NCBI GenBank assembly: GCA_031296345.1
Contig: JARLFW010000047.1
Coordinates: 1 to 20,646 of the forward strand
Direction: 5' to 3'
Source: Nitrosotalea sp.
GTDB lineage: Archaea; Thermoproteota; Nitrososphaeria; Nitrososphaerales; Nitrosopumilaceae
DNA length: 20,646 bases
This document shows positions 6,824-13,393 of the stretch, in pieces. How positions within the stretch are numbered: position 1 is the first letter of the stretch; every line of letters begins with the position of its first letter. The notes below the pieces were generated by a model. That model was given only the letters and a program-made list of their open reading frames with translations. It was not told the DNA's origin and did no database searches. The position numbers and the translations under genes were made by a program.

Positions 6824-7618
6824 ATGTCAGAAGACTTAATCCGTTCAGTTGAAGAGATGATAAAATCTGAACGGGGGGATGTTGGAAGACTACAAGATAT
6901 TCTGATTGCAATTAAAAATGGCAAATCTATTTCTTCTGATGATCATCAATATGTCGAGAGCCTCGTACAGAGTCAATCTCCACCTAATCCAGTTTCAAAT
7001 TCTGATAACACTAATAGTGATCCAATAAAACCAGATAATACTTTTGATAATATCATCCCTGAATCAAATTCAGAAATTCCAAGTCCAGAAGTCGCTGATA
7101 GAGAAGATGTAAAGAGAGCACCCACTAGAAAATATGCATCAGTTGGAATAGTAGTTGCAATTATACTTGTGGCGTATATTGGACTAGACGTATACGCTGT
7201 CGACAACTTACAATTTCGTCCTCATCATGGCCAGCAGACAATAATTTCAGAAACCCAGCTTGCTATAAAATCAGATGCGTGTAATCCAGCTTATTTCCCT
7301 GCAACATTTACCAAGTATGAAATAACCGCATTCTATAATTCTGATGAGATAGAGAAGGCTACAATTTCTGGGTCTACATTATCACCAAAATCAGCAGCTA
7401 CATTGGATGGCATATTTGCAATAAACAAAGATGCGGTAACTAAGATTGGAAAAGAGAATGCCACATTTGATCCTACCAAAGCCACAATAACAACTTCAGT
7501 AGATGCCCCGATCTTTGGATTCATCCCATATACAGTAGAAAAGAAATATCCTGCACAGGAATTCCAGGATATGATAAAGAATCCACCTCCAGGCACATTT
7601 GACTGCCTCGGATTATAA
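6824..7618 (+). CDS. Membrane-anchored protein with shared N-terminal module and extracytoplasmic domain
   Basis: The 264-residue protein has three parts. Residues 1-50 form a helical cytoplasmic module (MSEDLIRSVEEM, GDVGRLQDIL, QYVESL) that also starts the SHOCT protein at 19111-19410. Residues 51-100 are a low-complexity Asn/Ser/Pro/Asp linker. One transmembrane helix (about 104-126, SVGIVVAIILVAYIGLDVYA) precedes an extracytoplasmic beta-rich domain (about 130-264) containing C153 and C261, which could form a disulphide. Segments such as ISGSTLSPKSAATLDG and DAPIFGFIPYTVEKKY recall LEA14/WHy-like beta sandwiches, but that is only a resemblance. The ATG is about 26 bases from TTTAAATTA, so the transcript is probably leaderless. 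Function unknown. Confidence 0.8.
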   Translation: MSEDLIRSVEEMIKSERGDVGRLQDILIAIKNGKSISSDDHQYVESLVQSQSPPNPVSNSDNTNSDPIKPDNTFDNIIPESNSEIPSPEVADREDVKRAPTRKYASVGIVVAIILVAYIGLDVYAVDNLQFRPHHGQQTIISETQLAIKSDACNPAYFPATFTKYEITAFYNSDEIEKATISGSTLSPKSAATLDGIFAINKDAVTKIGKENATFDPTKATITTSVDAPIFGFIPYTVEKKYPAQEFQDMIKNPPPGTFDCLGL

Positions 7619-7728
7619 TCGAAGTTTATTCAACAATATAGTTTCAGAAAGATTATGAATATTGTTATCAAAAATCATTTTTTCAGAATTGATAATCTAG
7701 ATCATTTTAATATCAAGCTCGTATAATC

Positions 7729-7890
7729 ATGACTTTTATGAAATCAAAGAAAAAGAAAATAAAAATTGAAGAGAAAACAGAAGAGGAGATAAAACAGATG
7801 GAGCATGAACAGGCAAAAGAAGAACTACATCAGGCAGAATTAGCAATGGGTTATGAACAAGATGAGAAATTTAACGAGTCTGGCGACTAG
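7729..7890 (+). CDS. Short, highly charged helical protein (50-53 residues)
   Basis: The frame encodes 53 residues from the ATG at 7729, or 50 from the ATG at 7738. It is a Lys-rich start (KSKKKKIKIEEK) followed by a Glu/Lys coiled-coil-like helix (EEEIKQMEHEQAKEEL) and an acidic end. TTTTAATATC (7705-7714) is 20 bases before the first ATG and 29 before the second, favouring the second as the leaderless start. There is no membrane segment or Cys. The composition is that of a genuine soluble micro-protein, possibly nucleic-acid or ribosome associated, but I cannot name a family. Confidence 0.55.
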   Translation: MTFMKSKKKKIKIEEKTEEEIKQMEHEQAKEELHQAELAMGYEQDEKFNESGD

Positions 7891-7928
7891 TTCAAGTTAT
7901 TTGGAATAGCATTATTTTCTCTAAATTA

Positions 7929-7971
7929 AAAGGGGTCGTTCAGACCACGATTAAAGATCCGAGTCCCCTTT
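7929..7971. other. Long-loop inverted repeat between convergent genes
   Basis: AAAGGGG (7929-7935) pairs with CCCCTTT (7965-7971), and TCG (7936-7938) with CGA (7960-7962) after a two-base bulge, leaving a loop of about 21 bases. It lies in the gene-free stretch 7891-8092, where I see nothing else. No T run follows directly, so it is not a classical terminator. A small structured RNA or a DNA site is possible. Confidence 0.35.
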
Positions 7972-8092
7972 CAAGTTGATTATAGTCACTACGTGAAAGT
8001 ACTTGATATGTTCATGTGTTTTCATTTTGAATAAACTACTCAGAAGTATCTAATCTGAAAATCATATAAGATATCAGTAATAAGCATATGAT

Positions 8093-8815
8093 TTAGGTTC
8101 TTGTTGTAACTGAATCTGGTTGAAACTTTTTCCATAGCCAGCCAAGAATAATCGCATTTGTTAACCAGGATATTGTCACTGTTACAGCAGAAATAGTCCT
8201 AAAACCATTTATCAGCTCTGATGGAACTTTTATCGGATCTGGGTTTTGAGGCATTACAAAGAATACTATGCTCATAAATACAGCATAACCAAGAAATGCT
8301 AGAAATTTTTTATTTTCCAGTTTTTTGTAAATCCTTGAAAAACCCAATGCTCCCAAACTAGATAGTGCTACAAATGCAACATAAGTCAGGGCCCTGAAAG
8401 TTACAGTGTCCGGTTCTCCTACCGTTGGGGGATTTGCAGGATACTTTAGAAATGGAATAAAATACAAGACAGCCCACATTATACCTGCAAGTACTAACGC
8501 TTTTTGGACATCATTTTGACCTGGGAGTGCATTTCTAGAATATGCAAAGACCAATCCAAATAGTGCACCAGTAGCAGTACCCAATATGGCACCTGCCACT
8601 ATAGATCCTTGTTTTTGCCATATTCTATAATCAGAGAACTGTTTCCAAAATTGAGAGTTGTCTTGTGCTTGTCCTTGTGCAAACAGGCGTTGGTTTTCAA
8701 TCCCTATTGCATTATCAAGATATGGTTCTACAAGTGCAATATTCAAAAAACTATGAACCAGGCCTGCCAAAAACCCAGATACTATTACTATAATAAGAAA
8801 AGTAAGGGTTTTCAT
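8093..8815 (-). CDS. cbtA: CbtA-type predicted cobalt transporter subunit
   Basis: The 240-residue integral membrane protein matches the CbtA family. Helix 1 (about 3-27) carries the family's His in SGFLAGLVHSFLN, a loop follows with LVEPYLDNAI, then helices at about 70-93 and 107-122 with the signature FIPFLKYPANPPTVGEPDT, and further helices to about 228. Together with CbtB it is predicted to move cobalt across the cytoplasmic membrane, feeding cobalamin synthesis, which ammonia-oxidising thaumarchaea perform. It begins nine bases after cbtB on the same strand, so it is the second gene of a cbtB-cbtA operon. The ATG at 8815 is the natural start before the first helix. Transport direction and metal are predictions from the family, not shown here. 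Confidence 0.9.
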   Translation of the reverse strand: MKTLTFLIIVIVSGFLAGLVHSFLNIALVEPYLDNAIGIENQRLFAQGQAQDNSQFWKQFSDYRIWQKQGSIVAGAILGTATGALFGLVFAYSRNALPGQNDVQKALVLAGIMWAVLYFIPFLKYPANPPTVGEPDTVTFRALTYVAFVALSSLGALGFSRIYKKLENKKFLAFLGYAVFMSIVFFVMPQNPDPIKVPSELINGFRTISAVTVTISWLTNAIILGWLWKKFQPDSVTTRT

Positions 8816-8824
8816 TTTAGGGCA

Positions 8825-9049
8825 CTAGTGGCATGGAAAACCAGATGCGTGTCTCATATCATGAGTCATCTCGTGTAGATAACCTACACCATTCATCTGT
8901 GTATATGCGGCATGTCCTTGTACTATACTAAACAACTGCCCTTGGTCAAATCCAACCATAAAGTAACCCATTCCAAATAATGCAAGCAACGCCACTACTG
9001 CAATTATTGGCACTGCATGTGTTTTTGTTATTTGAGATGTTTGTACCAT
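8825..9049 (-). CDS. cbtB: CbtB-type predicted cobalt transporter subunit
   Basis: This 74-residue protein has one transmembrane helix (about 13-34, VPIIAVVALLALFGMGYFM) and the diagnostic His-rich C-terminus LHEMTHDMRHASGFPCH of CbtB. The His and Cys residues are plausible cobalt ligands delivering metal to CbtA. It is the first gene of the operon with cbtA. The ATG at 9049 lies 28 bases from GCTTAAATAATC on the minus strand, consistent with a leaderless mRNA. I see no cobalamin riboswitch in the roughly 100-base divergent spacer. Control is more likely by a protein, and a regulator-like gene is transcribed in the opposite direction. Confidence 0.92.
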   Translation of the reverse strand: MVQTSQITKTHAVPIIAVVALLALFGMGYFMVGFDQGQLFSIVQGHAAYTQMNGVGYLHEMTHDMRHASGFPCH

Positions 9050-9155
9050 TTCTACACTTTAGAAATTCATCGATTATTTAAGCAGTCGGATGGTTTATCC
9101 AACATAGTAGAATTGGTTTAAATTTAATCAGTGATACATCGGATCGGAAAAGGAA
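9050..9155. promoter_or_regulatory. Divergent promoter with candidate operator, cbtB / DUF4443-like regulator
   Basis: The minus-strand TATA GCTTAAATAATC (9083-9072) serves cbtB. The plus-strand TTTAAATTTAA (9117-9127) serves the regulator. Between them an imperfect inverted repeat has arms GTCGGAT (9085-9091) and ATCCAAC (9097-9103) separated by five bases, six of seven pairs matching, directly next to the cbtB TATA box where a BRE-blocking repressor would sit. Confidence 0.55.
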
Positions 9156-9794
9156 TTGAATCATGCAATACGGTTAATTTCAAAAGTAGCAGAAAGACAT
9201 GCCCCAAGCAGAATGCTTAGTTTTGAACTAGTTCACGTGTTTAAAACAATGCAGATGATGGATGAAAATAAAAAAATAGGCAGATCGTTAATGATGCAGG
9301 AGCTTGGCCTCGGAGAAGGGTCAGTTAAGACAATTGTCAAGCACATGAAGATGTCAGGATTGGTGGAAAACTCCAATGCTGGTATGTGGCTTTCAAACAA
9401 AGGAAAATCCATCTATACAAAATTACATATTTTAATTCCAAAAGAGATGGACATTCCCAAGTGTTCTATTGCTTTAGGAAAATTCAATCATGCCGTATTG
9501 TTAAAAGACATGGCCTACAACATACGAAGCGGAATTGAGCAACGAGACGCTTCAATAAAAGCAGGAGCTGTAGGAGCAACTACACTAGTATTTAGAAATG
9601 AAAGACTTCTACTACCAGGTACCGGAGAGGACTTGATGAGAAATGACCAGAAAATACATTCATTAATTATAGAAAAAATGAAACCTGAAGAAAATGATGT
9701 GATAATAATAGGAAGTTCGCAGAGTAAGAAAATTGCAGAGATGGCGGCTAAAAGTGCAGCATTGTATACAATCGAAGAGCATGAGAAACGCTAG
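9156..9794 (+). CDS. DUF4443-like winged-helix regulator, candidate cbtBA repressor
   Basis: The 212-residue protein has an N-terminal winged helix-turn-helix (about 22-90: SLMMQELGLGEGSVKTIVKHMKMS across 44-67, then a wing GMWLSNKGKSIYTKL) and a C-terminal ligand-like domain (about 100-205) containing CSIALGKFNHAVLLKDMA, GIEQRDASIKAGAVGATTLV and a C-terminal IIIGSSQSKKIAEMAAKSA. This matches my recollection of the archaeal DUF4443 family. The start is TTG at 9156 with AAAAGGAA just before it and TTTAAATTTAA 29-39 bases upstream; the next in-frame ATG is residue 20. It is transcribed away from cbtB, so it is a good candidate to control cobalt uptake, sensing cobalt or a corrinoid. That role is inference from position only. 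Confidence 0.7.
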   Translation: MNHAIRLISKVAERHAPSRMLSFELVHVFKTMQMMDENKKIGRSLMMQELGLGEGSVKTIVKHMKMSGLVENSNAGMWLSNKGKSIYTKLHILIPKEMDIPKCSIALGKFNHAVLLKDMAYNIRSGIEQRDASIKAGAVGATTLVFRNERLLLPGTGEDLMRNDQKIHSLIIEKMKPEENDVIIIGSSQSKKIAEMAAKSAALYTIEEHEKR

Positions 9795-9856
9795 GATTAC
9801 TCATTTTATTTCAAAACGAATTACCTATTACAATCTAAATAACTAGAAAAATTTCA

Positions 9857-10333
9857 TTACTCTTTCTTTCTTTCTCTTTTTCTCTGAAGCATTCTCTGTT
9901 CACCTTCTGCAAATCTCTTTTTCTCATCTTCAGTGACAAGCAAGAGTGAAGGAACCGTAGATGGTTTTCCAAATTCATCTAATGCGACAGAAGTAACAAA
10001 AGCTGTATTTGTGAGAATCCTATTTCCAGTCATCAAGTTTTCAGCTTCAACTTTGACTTCAATCTCCATGGATGAATGAGACACATAGTTCAGTCTGGCA
10101 TTAAGTATTAGCGCGTTTCCAACCATGACAGGTTTGAGAAAATTTACTCTGTCAATTGATGCAGTTACTGCATTTTTCTTACAATGCCTTTGAGCAACAA
10201 GTCCAGCTATCAAATCAATTTGTTTTAGAATTTCACCACCAAAGACATTACCTGCAGGATTTGCGTCAGAAGGAAACATTCTAACAGTCATTTGTGCTTT
10301 TGACTCTTCAATACTCTTTGGTTTTAATGACAT
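9857..10333 (-). CDS. Hotdog-fold acyl-CoA thioesterase (YciA-like)
   Basis: A single hotdog domain that would hydrolyse acyl-CoA to free acid and CoA in the cytoplasm. Residues matching the family include MFPSDANPAGNVFGGEILK, with the N-x-x-G-x-x-F-G-G helix start, and a following ASIDRVNFLKPVMVGN strand region typical of YciA/ACOT proteins. The C-terminus is a basic Arg/Lys/Glu helix (ending RKRERKKE). I place the start at the ATG at 10333 (158 residues), 27 bases from CATAAATTAATC on the minus strand; the TTG at 10351 is too near the TATA box. It shares a divergent promoter region with the SRPBCC gene. Physiological substrate unknown. Confidence 0.88.
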   Translation of the reverse strand: MSLKPKSIEESKAQMTVRMFPSDANPAGNVFGGEILKQIDLIAGLVAQRHCKKNAVTASIDRVNFLKPVMVGNALILNARLNYVSHSSMEIEVKVEAENLMTGNRILTNTAFVTSVALDEFGKPSTVPSLLLVTEDEKKRFAEGEQRMLQRKRERKKE

Positions 10334-10426
10334 GATATTGCAATTAACCAACTGATTAATTTATGAGTTTGTTCTTTTGTCATTCGTAAAAGACCATTTA
10401 AGTAATCGACATCGTGACAAAAAACA
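10334..10426. promoter_or_regulatory. Divergent promoter, thioesterase / SRPBCC protein
   Basis: Minus-strand CATAAATTAATC (10365-10354) is 27 bases from the thioesterase ATG. Plus-strand ATTTAAGTA (10396-10404) is 27 bases from the TTG at 10427. Both imply leaderless messages. Confidence 0.55.
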
Positions 10427-10816
10427 TTGAACTCTATTACAGAGACTTGTGTGGTGGCGGTACCAAAAGATACAGTATTTGCATTTTTATCAAACACTGA
10501 AAACCTTCCAAAATGGAGTACAAAGTTTGTTAAAAAAATAATTTCAGCAGATGGCAAATACAAGGCAATAACACCAATTGGTGAAGTTTTCATACGACTG
10601 GATATAAACGAAAAAGCAGGCCTGATTGATATCTATGCTGGACCTACAGAAGATAACATGACCCCTGCATATCTGAGAATAATTCCTCTTCCTAGTGATT
10701 CTACTGCAATAATGTTCACTTTCTTTCAGTATACTTCCACATCTGATACCATTTGGAAGATCTTTTGTGAGTGGATCAAGATAGAAGTAGAAAATATCAA
10801 AAAACACTTTTCCTAG
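10427..10816 (+). CDS. SRPBCC (START/polyketide-cyclase-like) ligand-binding protein
   Basis: The 129-residue protein has the SRPBCC pattern. A first strand (SITETCVVAVP) is followed by the helix KDTVFAFLSNTENLPKWS, in which the N-x-x-x-x-P-x-W motif is typical. A run of antiparallel strands follows (IGEVFIRLDI, LIDIYAGP, TAIMFTFFQ) and then the long C-terminal helix (SDTIWKIFCEWIKIEVENIKK across 107-127). Such domains enclose a hydrophobic cavity for lipids or cofactors. The TTG start at 10427 is 27 bases after the TATA-like ATTTAAGTA; no ATG is available near the N-terminus. The ligand cannot be inferred. It may act with the divergent thioesterase in acyl or lipid metabolism, but only position suggests this. 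Confidence 0.75.
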   Translation: MNSITETCVVAVPKDTVFAFLSNTENLPKWSTKFVKKIISADGKYKAITPIGEVFIRLDINEKAGLIDIYAGPTEDNMTPAYLRIIPLPSDSTAIMFTFFQYTSTSDTIWKIFCEWIKIEVENIKKHFS

Positions 10817-10863
10817 GGGATAAAATCAATCTTATATTTCAGATAAATCAAGAAAGAGACTAA

Positions 10864-11076
10864 ATGAAATATTTCTGGTGGAGATTGCTAGATTATTCAA
10901 TAGGGGCTCTAGGTGGAGGAGTCATAGTATTTCTTGTAAACAAATTTGTCTGTCACCAATGTATAGGCCATTATACACCTGTTCTAATGCTTGGGCTATG
11001 GATTGGATTTATGCTACTTTGTAATTTCATCTTTCAAAAAACAAGACCGTCAAGCATAAAACAAGATACGGTATAA
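10864..11076 (+). CDS. Small two-helix membrane protein with a CHQC motif
   Basis: A 70-residue protein with two predicted transmembrane helices (about 8-29 and 38-58) joined by a short loop containing C30-H-Q-C33 and H36, a possible metal- or redox-active site facing one side of the membrane. The C-terminus is hydrophilic. The ATG at 10864 lies 29 bases after TTATATTT, indicating a very short or absent leader. I do not recognise the family. It stands alone between the SRPBCC and DUF6659-like genes. Confidence 0.65.
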   Translation: MKYFWWRLLDYSIGALGGGVIVFLVNKFVCHQCIGHYTPVLMLGLWIGFMLLCNFIFQKTRPSSIKQDTV

Positions 11077-11127
11077 AGTGAAATTCCCCAGAAAGCAAAT
11101 ATAGCATAACTGATATCCCTCTAGTGA

Positions 11128-11538
11128 ATGGCATTTTTTGACGATTTCTGTAAAAGTGTAGTTGCATTAGACCAAAAGATAAGATTCGCAGGAATTGCAG
11201 ACGGAGATGGAACTCTTGAAGGAACATCTGAAAGGGCAGGTCTGACTCCAATCATGAAACCAGAAGAGAGGGCACAGTATGCAATAACTGCAGCCACAAG
11301 ACAATATACTAGACTAAGATGGGAATATCTCCTTGGAAGAATATCATATGCAAGTTCACACTATACAAACATCATAAGAGCAACTATACCAATAGCAGAC
11401 GAAAATAGAAGACTTGCACATGTACTATTGTTGTCATTTGAACCTGATGCAGATGATTTCCATCAAATAATTACAAAGAAGATAATTCCTCTTGTAAAGC
11501 AAAATATGGAAAGATTCATGCAAGAAGCTCAGAAATAA
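11128..11538 (+). CDS. DUF6659-like protein, possible sensory alpha/beta domain
   Basis: The 136-residue soluble protein begins with the pattern FCKSVVALDQKIRFAGIADGDG, followed by L-E-G and PIMKPEERAQYAITAA. This matches thaumarchaeal DUF6659 proteins, which occur in many copies per genome and usually carry L-D-x-x-I-R-F-A-G-I. The alternation of helices and strands (RLRWEYLLGRISYAS, TIPIADENRRLAHVLLLSF) suggests a small PAS/roadblock-like fold. That fold is inference. The ATG is 27 bases after AAATATAGC, so translation is probably leaderless. Function is unknown. It converges with the gene at 11544-11876, five bases apart. Confidence 0.7.
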   Translation: MAFFDDFCKSVVALDQKIRFAGIADGDGTLEGTSERAGLTPIMKPEERAQYAITAATRQYTRLRWEYLLGRISYASSHYTNIIRATIPIADENRRLAHVLLLSFEPDADDFHQIITKKIIPLVKQNMERFMQEAQK

Positions 11539-11543
11539 AAAAA
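11537..11543 (-). terminator. Oligo-T terminator behind the gene at 11544
   Basis: Seven T on the minus strand directly follow the TAA stop of the minus-strand gene and overlap the stop codon of the convergent DUF6659-like gene. Confidence 0.45.
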
Positions 11544-11876
11544 TTAGCTTCCAATATTAATAGCAGGACGTCGAAGACCACGCTGGTCAACATATTGTGC
11601 TACCCGAGCATCAGAGCAGACTGGAACATGTTGATCTTTATTGTCTTTACAGAATTTTATTATTTGTAACATTTCTTGGTCACAGTCAGAAGTTGGATTT
11701 GTTACACACGTATCTACGTCATTGGTTAGCGTTGGAACAGCATCAGGACTTTGATTTAAACTAGGTATCAAACTTTGATCTTGAGAACCAAGAAAGGGTG
11801 AGACAAAAAAGTATATGCTAAAACCAAATGCCACTGCTATTATGAGGTAAGTTGAGATCTTTCTAGCTCTGTTCAC
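11544..11876 (-). CDS. Membrane-anchored extracytoplasmic protein with four cysteines
   Basis: The 110-residue protein has a basic start (NRARK), one transmembrane or signal-anchor helix (about 8-26, STYLIIAVAFGFSIYFFV) and an extracytoplasmic tail. A Ser/Pro/Gln linker is followed by C57, C65, C76 and C87 (DTCVTNPTSDC, IKFCKDNKDQHVPVC), a spacing that would allow two disulphides. It ends with a basic RGLRRP segment. The GTG start at 11876 is 24 bases from GTTATAATTTAG on the minus strand. An overlapping ATG at 11880 is out of frame. Probably a lineage-specific surface protein; no family can be named. Confidence 0.7.
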   Translation of the reverse strand: MNRARKISTYLIIAVAFGFSIYFFVSPFLGSQDQSLIPSLNQSPDAVPTLTNDVDTCVTNPTSDCDQEMLQIIKFCKDNKDQHVPVCSDARVAQYVDQRGLRRPAINIGS

Positions 11877-11894
11877 ACATATGATTCAAAATTT

Positions 11895-11906
11895 CTAAAT
11901 TATAAC
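11895..11906 (-). promoter_or_regulatory. TATA box for the gene at 11544-11876
   Basis: Minus-strand GTTATAATTTAG is centred about 24 bases before the GTG at 11876, immediately downstream of the preceding gene's stop. Confidence 0.5.
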
Positions 11907-11916
11907 TGATGCTAAT

Positions 11917-12318
11917 TTACGATACTATAATCTTCATTGCAAGTGGTGGAGATAACGCATCAGGATTATCCACACTTGCCCATACAAAGATCTGTGCAGT
12001 ATAAGTACCAGGAGTAGTAGGCATCCATGACTGAGACGGACTAAGTGATTGTCCTGCATCAAGTGTTCCCGTAATCCAAGATAAAGAATACACAACGCCA
12101 TCTTGATTTTGTATTTGAACGATATACGCAAAGGGTTGAACCCTATCTTGACCATTAGTAACATCAGTTGTTATCTGTACTTGTTTTCCAACCTTTGTGT
12201 TCCATATACCATTTTCAAGTGTAGCACCAGATTTCATTTGAGAATATCCAGCTGGAATAACAGAAAACAACATTATACTAAAAAGCAACACAGCAATGGA
12301 TTTGTTCACAAGAAGCAT
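11917..12318 (-). CDS. Secreted Ig/CARDB-like beta-sandwich protein
   Basis: The 133-residue protein has an N-terminal signal peptide (about 1-26, SIAVLLFSIMLFSVIPAGYS) and a single beta-sandwich domain. The strand pattern is QVQITTDVTNGQ, FAYIVQIQNQDG, TGTLDAGQSLSPSQSWMP, GTYTAQIFVWAS and PLAMKIIV, which is the layout of extracellular CARDB/Ig-like domains common in thaumarchaeal surface proteins. It has no Cys and no C-terminal membrane anchor, so it is released or bound non-covalently. It starts 17 bases after the UPF0235 gene ends, on the same strand. No strong TATA box is visible in the gap, so it may be co-transcribed with it, although the functions do not suggest a link. Confidence 0.75.
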   Translation of the reverse strand: MLLVNKSIAVLLFSIMLFSVIPAGYSQMKSGATLENGIWNTKVGKQVQITTDVTNGQDRVQPFAYIVQIQNQDGVVYSLSWITGTLDAGQSLSPSQSWMPTTPGTYTAQIFVWASVDNPDALSPPLAMKIIVS

Positions 12319-12335
12319 TGAATTACTCTCATTTT

Positions 12336-12563
12336 TTAGGGTTTGGCAGATTGTTGTGTTACTTCTACTATCTTGTCTCTAGATTTTTCGCCCGCCACAA
12401 TTCTTACATTAGATTTCGGTATATCGAGGTGTTTTGCAATTTTTTTTATTATTTCAAGATTAGCTTCTCCTTTTACAGGTTTTGCCATAATACCAATTTC
12501 AATGTGATCGCCTATTATTTCTATATGATTCTGGTGAAATGATACAGATACCTTGTAAAGCAC
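12336..12563 (-). CDS. UPF0235/DUF167 (YggU-like) family protein
   Basis: The 75-residue protein follows the DUF167 pattern: an N-terminal strand (LYKVSVSFHQNHIEI), the conserved MAKPVKGEANLEIIKKIAKHL segment (family A-x-P-x-x-G-x-A-N) and a final IVAGEKSRDKIVEV (family G-x-x-S-R-x-K). Length is typical. The molecular role of the family is not established. The GTG start at 12563 is 26 bases from CTTTAATATTT on the minus strand. The same AT-rich element serves the divergent gene at 12612. Confidence 0.9.
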   Translation of the reverse strand: MLYKVSVSFHQNHIEIIGDHIEIGIMAKPVKGEANLEIIKKIAKHLDIPKSNVRIVAGEKSRDKIVEVTQQSAKP

Positions 12564-12611
12564 AATCTATTTCCATGTAAGACAAATATTAAAGATAGAG
12601 TAACAAATATT
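12564..12611. promoter_or_regulatory. Single AT element serving two divergent leaderless genes
   Basis: Only 48 bases separate two GTG start codons. The near-symmetrical AAATATTAAAG (12584-12594) lies about 25 bases from each, so one TATA element may support both directions. Confidence 0.55.
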
Positions 12612-12845
12612 GTGGAAGACAATAGTGACGATCTTGAAAGACTCCAACTATTAGATATTGTATTTACAAAAGGAGTCAATGTACTATCAAGAGAAGAGCT
12701 TGAAAGACTGCATGATCTGATAGAGAAAAAAGACTATAGCCATGATAAAAAAGCACAAAAATCAAAATCTAAACTGCTCAAGAAAATTGGAAATGCAATA
12801 TATGATCATGATATAAAATATGGCAATTCATTTAAAACAAGCTAG
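12612..12845 (+). CDS. Small charged helical protein, unknown function
   Basis: This 77-residue soluble protein is built of charged helices: DDLERLQLLDIVFTKGVNVLS across 6-26, then REELERLHDLIEKKDY, then a basic KKAQKSKSKLLKKIG stretch. A domain like the first half (short helix, loop, helix ending L-I-E-K) resembles small coiled-coil regulators, but no family can be named. The GTG start is about 24 bases after the AT element; no ATG precedes the conserved-looking region. It is followed 15 bases later by the DedA-type gene on the same strand and may be co-transcribed with it. Confidence 0.65.
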   Translation: MEDNSDDLERLQLLDIVFTKGVNVLSREELERLHDLIEKKDYSHDKKAQKSKSKLLKKIGNAIYDHDIKYGNSFKTS

Positions 12846-12860
12846 AAGAGATTTTAGTCA

Positions 12861-13358
12861 ATGCTTAACGAGTTTATAAATTCTGTACTGCATGATATCA
12901 TATTTATTAAATATGGACTCTTGGGTTTATTTTTTAATGGAATGTTTTCAAGTTTCATTCCAATCCCTACAGAGTTAACTGTCTCTGCTTTGCTGCTAGG
13001 GGGAGTAAAACCGGTAGAAGTATTTTTAGTGTTAACATTTAGTTCCATAGTTGGTGGTTATATTGCATATTATCTTGGATATAATGGTAGACTATTACGT
13101 AGACTTCGAAAGACTCCAGAAAAAAAATATGAGCAAAAAAGCATCAATATAATGACAAAGTATGGTTGGTCTACAATAATTTTCTTCTCTCCGTGGATTC
13201 CCATAATTGGTGACGTTGTGTCAATCATAGCTGGAACAAAAAGATACAGCATTGTAAAGTATACTATCGCAATGACAACAGGTAAAACAGTAAAATCAGT
13301 TGCAATAGTATTTTTTGGTGTTCATTTCATCCATTGGTTAGTTAGAACTCTACATTAG
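12861..13358 (+). CDS. DedA/VTT-domain membrane protein (YqaA-like)
   Basis: The 165-residue membrane protein has the DedA/VTT layout: a re-entrant region around GLLGLFFNGMFSSFIPIPTEL (16-36), the SSIVGGYIAYYLGYNGR motif (about 61-77), and the second conserved block FFSPWIPIIGDVVSIIAG (about 108-125) followed by a last helix (KSVAIVFFGVHFIHWLV). The short length and motif set resemble YqaA rather than full-length DedA. Family members are implicated in lipid scrambling or undecaprenyl/polyprenyl-phosphate flipping and envelope homeostasis. Its archaeal substrate is unknown. The ATG at 12861 lies 15 bases after the preceding gene. Confidence 0.85.
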   Translation: MLNEFINSVLHDIIFIKYGLLGLFFNGMFSSFIPIPTELTVSALLLGGVKPVEVFLVLTFSSIVGGYIAYYLGYNGRLLRRLRKTPEKKYEQKSINIMTKYGWSTIIFFSPWIPIIGDVVSIIAGTKRYSIVKYTIAMTTGKTVKSVAIVFFGVHFIHWLVRTLH

Positions 13359-13362
13359 AAAG

Positions 13363-13369
13363 TATATTA
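13363..13369 (+). promoter_or_regulatory. TATA box for the M1 aminopeptidase gene
   Basis: TATATTA is centred about 28 bases before the GTG at 13394. A second TATATTA lies at 13374-13380 but is too close to the start. Confidence 0.5.
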
Positions 13370-13393
13370 CGTGTATATTAGAACCAAAATCTT

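Noticed and set aside
7929..7971. tRNA or C/D box RNA
   Set aside because: No cloverleaf, T-loop or C/D boxes can be arranged around the hairpin.
9050..9155. Cobalamin riboswitch upstream of cbtB
   Set aside because: The TATA box leaves no leader RNA before the cbtB start, and no B12-box-like sequence is seen.
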